Below are positions 57,531-64,000 of a DNA stretch of 64,000 nt, in pieces. Every line of letters begins with the position of its first letter. The first letter of the stretch is position 1. Position numbers and translations under genes: made by a program. The stretch is from the NCBI GenBank assembly GCA_021307315.1, contig JAJSPD010000010.1:310001-374000 (forward strand), written 5' to 3'. A model generated the notes under the pieces. The model made no database searches, had not been told where the DNA came from, and was given only the letters and a program-made list of their open reading frames with translations. Source of the stretch: Bisporella sp. PMI_857. Taxonomy: Eukaryota; Ascomycota; Leotiomycetes; Helotiales; Helotiaceae.

Positions 57531-59320
57531 ATGTCCGCCATCCTCTCGGTCGACGATCTGAACGATTTCATCTCTCCAGGCGTTGCGTGCATAAAACCCG
57601 TCGAGACCCTTCCTGCAGCGAAGCAAAAATCGCAAATTGTTTGTCCTCCTTCCTATTGTGTTTGAAGCTCCCTAATAGCTCCATCCAGGACGCCTATGAA
57701 GTCTCCTTCAACAACGAATCCCTCCCTCCTTCAGACCTCCCGCCCGCTGAAATTTCTCTCACAGACTGCCTCGCCTGCTCCGGTTGCGTCACATCCGCTG
57801 AAGCGGTTCTCGTCTCCATGCAATCGCATGCGGAAGTCCTTAAAGAGCTCGATTCCGCGCCTGGCCTCCGACTCGCCGGCTCCGGCACAAATCTTCGTGT
57901 TGAGAATAAAGACACTGGTGGCAGGATATACGTCGCAAGCGTGAGTCCGCAGACAAGAGCTAGTATAGCCGCCACTTTTGGAGTTACGGAGAAAGAAGCG
58001 TGGTACATGATTGAGCAGCTACTTAATGGGCCGAAGGGGATCAAGAATAGGGCCGTTTATAGGAATGCTTTTCAGTATGTGGTTGATACGAATGTTGCAC
58101 GGGATGCGTGTCTATTGCTTGGAGCAGAGGAAGTGATGGAATCTTGGGGAGATGCGAAGTGTCTAGCGAATGGCGAAGCTAACGGAAGAGACCAACAACC
58201 CAAGAAACCAATCCTCACGTCTTCATGTCCTGGATGGGTATGCTACGCTGAGAAGACGCATCCACACGTTTTACCTCACATATCACGATTAAAGTCACCA
58301 CAAGCATTAATGGGAACCTTACTGAAGACAACATTAAGTCGAAAACTTGGGATATCGCCAGATAGGATATGGCATGTTGCTATTATGCCTTGCTTTGACA
58401 AAAAACTCGAAGCGAGTCGAGAGGAGCTAACAGATGCTGGATGGGAAGGAACTGGCACTCGCGGCATCCGAGATGTCGATTCGGTCATCACAAGCAAAGA
58501 ACTCCTTATGCTCGCCGAGTCGAGACGTATCGATTTCTCCACCCTGCCTCGCACACCACTTCCTTCTCGACTCCCTTTCCCAGATGCGAAGTTGAATGCA
58601 TTCCTATTCCCATCATCTCGGCGGCACCATAATAAGCCAGCAGCAGGCTCATCTGGTGGAAACCTGTATTTTATCCTCCAATACTTTGCTTCAAGGCATC
58701 CTGGCACATCAGTTCATACCGTACGTGGCAGAAATGCTGACGTCGTTGAATATACCGTTAACGCTCCGGGAGGCGAAACTCTCTTCAAAGCCGCACGTTA
58801 TTATGGGTTTCGGAATATTCAGAATCTCGTTCGGAAACTCAAACCCGCTCAACCTTCCCGTATGCCTGGTGGTAGACCAATTGGCAGCACGAGGAAGGCT
58901 GCCGGAAAACAGGGCGGCCCAGATTTCTCTTATATTGAGGTGATGGCTTGTCCTGGTGGGTGTACCAACGGTGGAGGGCAGATCAAGGTCGACGATCCTA
59001 TAATTGCAGGAAGGACGACATCGGGGGCGAAGCCTGGCCCTGCGGAACAAAAACTATGGTTGGCGCAGGTCGATGAGGCATATTTTTCAGGAGAAGACAT
59101 CCTGGAGGGCGAGGTAGGCCCGAATAATGGTGATGTGGTCGAAGGCATATCAATATCATACATCAAGGACACCATGGCGCACTGGGCATCCACGACAAAT
59201 CTACCGCTAGATAGACTGGCATATACGAGCTACCGTGAAGTAGTCAGCGATGTTGGTAAGGGTCCTGGTGAGATGGAGCGAGTAATAGAGATTGCCAGTA
59301 AGATTGGCGGTGGTTGGTAA
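57531..59320 (+). CDS. nar1: cytosolic Fe-S cluster assembly factor Nar1
   Basis: Exons 57531-57638 and 57689-59320, giving 579 residues. The intron uses a GTTTGT donor and keeps phase 0. The N-terminal cluster ligands are C20 (GVACIKP) and C63, C66, C69 (DCLACSGC). The hydrogenase-like domain carries the second cluster's cysteines in [21 protein letters not shown] and [13 protein letters not shown]. All ligands expected for Nar1 are present. Nar1 is an iron-only-hydrogenase-like member of the CIA machinery that passes Fe-S clusters from the Cfd1-Nbp35 scaffold to cytosolic and nuclear proteins. It is essential in yeast. A Gly/Arg/Lys-rich insertion follows [10 protein letters not shown]. The stop is 14 bases from the convergent SUZ-gene stop. 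Confidence 0.95.
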
Positions 59321-59334
59321 TCTAGTGCAGAGAA

Positions 59335-60177
59335 TCAACTCGATTTGCCGCCCCTATTGGCAAAACCAAATCCTTTACTATTTCCTTCCGGTCCTTTCGG
59401 TTCTCGTATTATTTGATCTTCTGGCTTTGGCGTTGATCTTCCAGAACGAGATGATTCTCCATTGCGCTTTTGTATCGTGACTCCCGGCTTCGGTGTATAA
59501 TTTGGATCGAACAATTCCTTTGCTCCAGCTTTTGGTCCAGATTGGCTGTTTGGTCTTCGATTTTCTTGCCTGATATCTTTTCCGCCTCGACCCCTGCCTC
59601 TCCCGTTCTTATTTTCTTCATTTGGTGGGGTCGAGGTAGGTGTGGGCACTCCAGATCCAGTTCCCAAAATTCTAGCTCGAGCTTCGTCATACCTCTTCTG
59701 TTTCTCCTCACGCTCACGCTGCGCTCTTAGTCGCAGTTCCTCTGGTGTTAACTGATTCGCCTTGGGCCCATCTTCCTCATCCTCGTCATCCAGTGTCAAT
59801 TTCGCTACACCTGTGAGCGGATCCACACGTTGTACTACAGTAGGGGCTGGCTTGCGACTCAAGACTTTGAGTGCCGGCTTGAACTCTTGTTTCAGTGGGA
59901 CATTGTCACGAGCTGCTAGGAAGTGGAAAGTTTCTGGTGTCTCCCTATGTCCAGAAAATTAGCCAAGCAGCCTAGAATCATGCATAGACAACGGTAATAT
60001 GAAGACTTACGCAGACTCCCATATCTTCTTATTCGTTTCCGCGTGCTTTGCTAGCCGCTCAGCCTTTGTAATCTTAACTTCTTCCTTCACGGGCTCTACA
60101 GGTTGCTCCTCTGCTGCTTTATCCGCTTGGGTTTCCCAGTCGTCGTCCCAGGCGTCTGGAATCACTTTCTTGCCCAT
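59335..60177 (-). CDS. SUZ-domain protein
   Basis: Exons 60177-60011 and 59944-59335, giving 258 residues. The start is MGKKVIPDAWDDDWETQADK. Exon 2 begins ETPETFHFLAARDNVPLKQE. A SUZ-like motif lies in EKQKRYDEARARILGTGSG, followed by a Gly/Arg/Asn-rich disordered tail (GRGRGRGGKDIRQENRRPNS) and a C-terminal segment, NSKGFGFANRGGKSS. SUZ domains bind RNA and occur in proteins tied to mRNA metabolism. The exact partner is unknown. The open frame extends upstream of the ATG at 60177 to another in-frame ATG at 60210, but the first conserved residues begin at MGKK. Confidence 0.82.
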
Positions 60178-60513
60178 GGTTTTCCGCAATGTGTTTTTTT
60201 CGAAGAACATCGAGAATGGAGGGGTTCGGGTTTTGATTTATAGCAATATAGTGGGGTCTCGGTCCGGAAGAAGGTTGTTGCTGGTGTGGGGAAAGCTTCA
60301 GCCTTGTCAAGCATCAGTCTGAATCTCACCAATCCGCAACCAAAATATTTTGGTTTCCCTCTGGTGAATATTCCAGCAGCTTTATTTAGGTGTTCAATAA
60401 ATAGCAAGGTAGAATGTCTTGTAAGTGCCAACTCAAAGCTTCCTCTTCCCCTAAACAACACATCCGCATCCGCACTTCTTCGACTTCCCCAAACAACAAC
60501 TCACAAGTTTAAT
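60178..60513. promoter_or_regulatory. divergent intergenic region
   Basis: 336 bases between the divergent starts of the SUZ gene and the small conserved gene. A pyrimidine-rich stretch (CTTCCTCTTCCCC near 60438) precedes the + strand start. Confidence 0.45.
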
Positions 60514-60995
60514 ATGGCGCCATACTGGCAGCACAGGAAGTCTTATTCTTCCATCTACTCCAGCAAGCCCTACTCCTCGCCCTACTCTAACAAGTTTTCC
60601 TTCCCAGCCTCCCGCAACAACTCCACCTCCCACGCCTCCGGCAGCAACTATGCAGCCTACGAGCAAGACCACGAGATGGAGATTCCTGACTCCCCTCCCG
60701 GCGACGAACCCAGCAGCCCTACCGCCTCTTTCCCCTCAAATGGTCAGGCAAGCGGGGCGGGAGGGAAAGTGAACCATGGTGCGCCGGGCTCGAGCTACGG
60801 GAGCAAGAAGTTCTTGGATGATTATACGCAGACATTCAATAGATTGCTGGACCAGAATACTGAGGCGCATAGTATGTCTCCCATCCCATGATTGTGGAGC
60901 AAATAGGGAGCAGAATAGAGTGCTAATAGTGAATAGCACGATTCGGAGATCCCTTGCTGGAGAAACTGCAGTACGAACGAAGTAATCAACAATAA
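60514..60995 (+). CDS. small conserved fungal protein of unknown function
   Basis: Exons 60514-60871 and 60937-60995, giving 138 residues. The 65-nt intron (GTATGT, branch GCTAAT, TAG) was selected because the second exon then reads TRFGDPLLEKLQYERSNQQ to a stop. Other acceptors give short dead ends. The N-terminal half is Ser/Tyr-rich (YSSIYSSKPYSSPYSNKFSF). An acidic EQDHEMEIPDSPPGDEPSSP follows, then a likely helix GSKKFLDDYTQTFNRLLDQN. The helix plus the C-terminal segment look like the conserved part. No known domain. Function not assigned. Confidence 0.7.
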
Positions 60996-61380
60996 GGTTA
61001 TGAAATGACCGAATGGCCTACGCGGAGTGAGGAATATGGGTTCAGCGAGAACGGAGTTTGAAGATCAGATATGACATGCATTTGCGGCGTTCAGGCTCAG
61101 CTATCTTGCATCGTTATGCTGCGATTTAGAGCACGGATGGGAAATTGCGAAATACTGCGAGTTATCAGACCATGGTTGCAAATAAAATTTGGTTTCGGAT
61201 CATATATACAGGATTCCTTCGTGACTCTTGGAGGGTACTATACGTTACGCCACCAAGAGCCGTCAGATACATTTCTCAATCCTTCAGCAAGATTTACGAA
61301 AAAAAAATATGAACACATCTCATAACCTCATTAATTTGATATATTATGATTACTCTATATGTACCTCGAATTATAACATG
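60996..61380. other. intergenic between convergent genes
   Basis: 385 bases. The frame at 61071-61325 (+) is without motif. Confidence 0.5.
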
Positions 61381-62838
61381 TCATGAATCCCATATTGGAC
61401 CATATGCAGGCACGCCTCTACTTTCCATCTCGTAGACCAAGTGCTTTGTCAATGCCTTGTTACTAACACAGAAAATCGCCTCCGCTCTCTCCTCCTTGTA
61501 CATCTTATATGCCAACGACACCAAATCTTTGCGTCCCACAGCATCAGTATCAATGATCACTGAGTTAGGATCTATCTCCAAGACTCGTCCATAAATCTCG
61601 TCTCCAAAAGTATGTTTGGGACTAGGAGCACTCCATAAAACGCGGCATTTTGTCGCGGGAATATTCATCATCGTTCCAAGACAAGGTCCAATACCTGACC
61701 CTGTGGTGACAATAATTACTTTGCGAAAGATTTGCGCCATGCAAAGGACGCCCACAGTAGGTATACCACGAGTATAGTAGAACTTTTTAGGGTTGTTGAT
61801 TGCTCTTCTCGTCCAGTCTCCAGCGTTTGAAACGATCAATGAGCCGCCGTTGCCATCTTTTTCAGGTATACAGGCAAAAGCATGCCATTCCGTCAATGGC
61901 GAGTCAGCGATTCGGTACACGACGCAATTCTTTACCTTCTCGCTCAGATGAAGTCGAATAGCATGAACCCCAACTCCAAGCCTCTCTGGACGGACAGGAA
62001 TCCTGCGTAATCGCATCCAGGGAAGGGCAACGTGAAAAGCAGAAAGGATCAGCAGATAGAAAGCTGGAAGTTTGGTTAAATCAGCGCCGGGAGACGACGG
62101 TCCAGATTGATGTCCTAGAGCGCGGGTAAAAAGCCATAGTTCTGGGAAGAAAATAGCTAACACGGTCCAACCTCCGAATCTGTGCAGCATTTCAAAGATG
62201 TTATGCCTTTTCGCGCGGATTGTTGGATAGGCGACTATGATCAAAGTCCATAAAATTGAGGTAACAACCATCGAACATGTAATTATGAGAGGATCCGCTA
62301 TCCGAAGCGTGATCCACTCCCTTGTGAGAATGGCGGAAACAAGAGTGAAATATAGAACTGAGCATACAGCAGTGCTACTGTGGAGACCTCCATACTCATA
62401 TATCTTGGCCAAAGATCTTCGAATCCGCAACGGTGTTGCAAACGGGACGAACCAGCATAGTCTATAAAGAGAATTCAAAACGTACTCCTGTCGTATTAAT
62501 ATGGCTATCAGCATGTTGGCTGAAGCAGCCGTCGTCAAGTCCACCAACAGCGGTGAGTATCTCGACCTCCTTTTCATCGTAATAATTTTATGCGCGTGGT
62601 ATAGGTTGAAGAGGAAGACCATCAAGAATATTCGCCGATACACTCCAAACACAGTCCATCTTGTGAATCGCAGTATTCGATTTCGCGGGGGCAGCGTATA
62701 TTCAGGAATTTCTGCACCAGCATCAGAGGATATTGCAGAAAGCTTTCCCTCTCCATTTTCAAGCTCTGCAAGAAATGGCTCTGCCTCGTTGGCCTCATCT
62801 GTCCGATACCGATCCATCTCAATGTCCCTGGCAGCCAT
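61381..62838 (-). CDS. TmpL-like / ferric-reductase-like integral membrane oxidoreductase
   Basis: Single exon, 485 residues from ATG at 62838. Residues 1-55 are cytosolic. From about 60 to 275 there are six or so hydrophobic helices (WTVFGVYRRIFLMVFLFNLY, SANMLIAILI, VLYFTLVSAILTREW, PLIITCSMVVTSILWTLIIV, GGWTVLAIFFPELWLFTR, FYLLILSAFHVALPWM). The C-terminal half looks like a flavin/nicotinamide reductase: VYRIADSPLTEWHAFACIPE, GDWTRRAINNPKKFYYTRGI, and a nucleotide loop IIVTTGSGIGP at 375-385. These are the marks of the fungal TmpL-type proteins, often mislabelled as NRPS-like, that affect redox balance. No adenylation domain is present here, so the NRPS label would be wrong. The heme-ligand His pattern of true ferric reductases is not clear. 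Confidence 0.8.
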   Translation of the reverse strand: MAARDIEMDRYRTDEANEAEPFLAELENGEGKLSAISSDAGAEIPEYTLPPRNRILRFTRWTVFGVYRRIFLMVFLFNLYHAHKIITMKRRSRYSPLLVDLTTAASANMLIAILIRQEYVLNSLYRLCWFVPFATPLRIRRSLAKIYEYGGLHSSTAVCSVLYFTLVSAILTREWITLRIADPLIITCSMVVTSILWTLIIVAYPTIRAKRHNIFEMLHRFGGWTVLAIFFPELWLFTRALGHQSGPSSPGADLTKLPAFYLLILSAFHVALPWMRLRRIPVRPERLGVGVHAIRLHLSEKVKNCVVYRIADSPLTEWHAFACIPEKDGNGGSLIVSNAGDWTRRAINNPKKFYYTRGIPTVGVLCMAQIFRKVIIVTTGSGIGPCLGTMMNIPATKCRVLWSAPSPKHTFGDEIYGRVLEIDPNSVIIDTDAVGRKDLVSLAYKMYKEERAEAIFCVSNKALTKHLVYEMESRGVPAYGPIWDS

Positions 62839-64000
62839 GGTTTGACGGATATCGACCCCGCAGAGTTCCTCAAAATGCCCTCGTACTCGTGAAATCGGGA
62901 TGAAGCTCTATCTCTTCATACCATTGAGCGTTTCTCTGCTGGCGCTCTTGTAACCGCACGGTTGAGAGTGAGCCTTCCTTATAACACCGAGCCATTCAGC
63001 GACCCTTCAGGGTCTTCCAGCTTGTCCCTTCGTAACGAGGGACTCGTACAATAACCGACAATAACTGAAACGAAACACTGAAACGATAAGAGAAAGAGAG
63101 GAATGAGATAACCTACATATACGAAGTCTGGTCAATAAAGGAAACTTTAGGGGTTCGGCTGAAAACGCCCAAGAGTCTAGAGGCACCGTGTGGATCTCCC
63201 TCAGCCGCACTTCCTTTTGCCACAAGAACACCACATTTTGCATTGCACGGTTTCATTTTCATCCTCGACTTATATCAGTAATTGATCTTCGTTCTCCTTT
63301 CAGATGTAGACGGTGGAATGGCAGAAGCGTAATGTATACTATCATTATTGTTTCTTGCCGTCTAGAGTTGCTTCAATTTGTTATAGTTTGATGAAAACTT
63401 TCATGGGGAGCGACTCCTAGTTGGACATCGTGGTTTTGTACACCAAGTGGTAATAAGAGTAACCTGTCGAACCTGGGTAAAAGTGGAAAGGAGCACGGTT
63501 GATGTTAATTGTTGAGACTGCCAGCCATATTGGACTAAGGTTATCGGTTTTGCTTGAAGGTAAGAGGTTTTCCCGAAGGATTAGAATCTCATCAGCTTCT
63601 ACATATCCTTTAACTAAGCATTTCGTGATCATCGCACCCAATAGATTCTGATTACTACAGGATCTAATCATCTATCTATCTTGACAACCCTTCTCCAAGG
63701 GTCTCATTAATATTCGCAACTCCGCGATTTCAAAGGAGCCATGCACCAGTCCCTCGCGATGCTTGGCGCGATTCGTGACCATGGAACCGTGGCTATATCC
63801 TTATCATTATTTATCTCCTTTATTAGTCCTCATTGGTTAGATACTTCAATATCTTTCGCTTTTATCAGGCTGGCTCATCCAAAAGGCAAAGGTGGTTAGC
63901 AGTGGCGTTTGGCCATCAATACGATTTAGGAAGTTTGAATTCTTCAATGCTAGTAGATGGTCGAATGGGTGTAACTATGTAAGATGAGGAGAGCTCGCCC
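62839..64000. other. intergenic to window end
   Basis: 1.16 kb upstream of the TmpL-like gene. Short frames on both strands (63007-63243, 63188-63391, 63417-63671) have no motif. A tRNA-like TTCGA near 63466 has no matching stem. I see no gene. Confidence 0.55.

Noticed and set aside
63440..63490. tRNA-like T-loop (GTTCGA on the minus strand)
   Set aside because: The flanking bases do not form a five-pair T stem and no acceptor or anticodon arm is present.
1..64000. CRISPR array, bacterial operon, integron or prophage
   Set aside because: No regularly spaced repeats were seen, the genes are intron-containing and eukaryotic, and there are no bacterial ribosome-binding patterns. The T5orf172 domain has phage relatives but sits in a normal two-exon fungal gene.

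Overview
The window is nuclear DNA of a filamentous ascomycete (Pezizomycotina, possibly a Leotiomycete; the class is a guess from general impression). The evidence is short introns of about 45-180 nt with GTRNGT donors and CTAAY-like branch sites, compact genes on both strands, and fungal families such as tRNA ligase, OPI3, Rxt2, Nar1, Rtt107/Brc1 and an Iec1-type zinc-finger protein. I found no bacterial operons, CRISPR array, tRNA, rRNA or complete transposon. The intron-exon models were built by hand from open frames, splice signals and codon phase. Each join given keeps the reading frame.

Layout. 0-5 kb: a T5orf172-domain gene and a serine-rich conserved gene. 5-8.6 kb: a gene-poor stretch with a decayed secreted-protein gene at 7.7-8.4 kb. 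8.6-21.6 kb: a Rap1GDS/SmgGDS-like armadillo protein, a coiled-coil protein, a large leucine-rich-repeat protein and a TMEM135-like membrane protein. 21.6-25.4 kb: a relic zone with broken coding fragments on the minus strand.

25.4-32.3 kb: three tRNA-maturation genes lie close together. These are tRNA ligase (TRL1), an RNase P/MRP Rpp40-like subunit in six short exons, and the tRNA m2G10 methyltransferase TRM11. A small ankyrin gene sits between the first two. 32.8-38.3 kb: a secreted protein, a membrane protein, an RS-rich nuclear protein and the ESCRT-II subunit VPS25. 38.6-49.6 kb: a six-BRCT genome-stability protein, an alpha/beta hydrolase, the TRAPP subunit TRAPPC11 and the Rpd3L subunit Rxt2. 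50-62.8 kb: OPI3 phospholipid methyltransferase, a MYND protein, an Iec1-like C2H2 protein, a pyridoxal-reductase-like aldo-keto reductase, a small four-TM-like protein, NAR1, a SUZ-domain protein, a small conserved protein and a TmpL-like membrane protein. 62.8-64 kb holds no gene I can support.

Most genes are housekeeping. The points most worth following up are the tRNA-processing neighbourhood, three introns that seem to need GC donors, a 17-nt microexon and a 6-nt first coding exon, the possible LysM-type effector pseudogene, and the relic zone at 22-25 kb. I did not find a convincing new defence or biosynthetic system.
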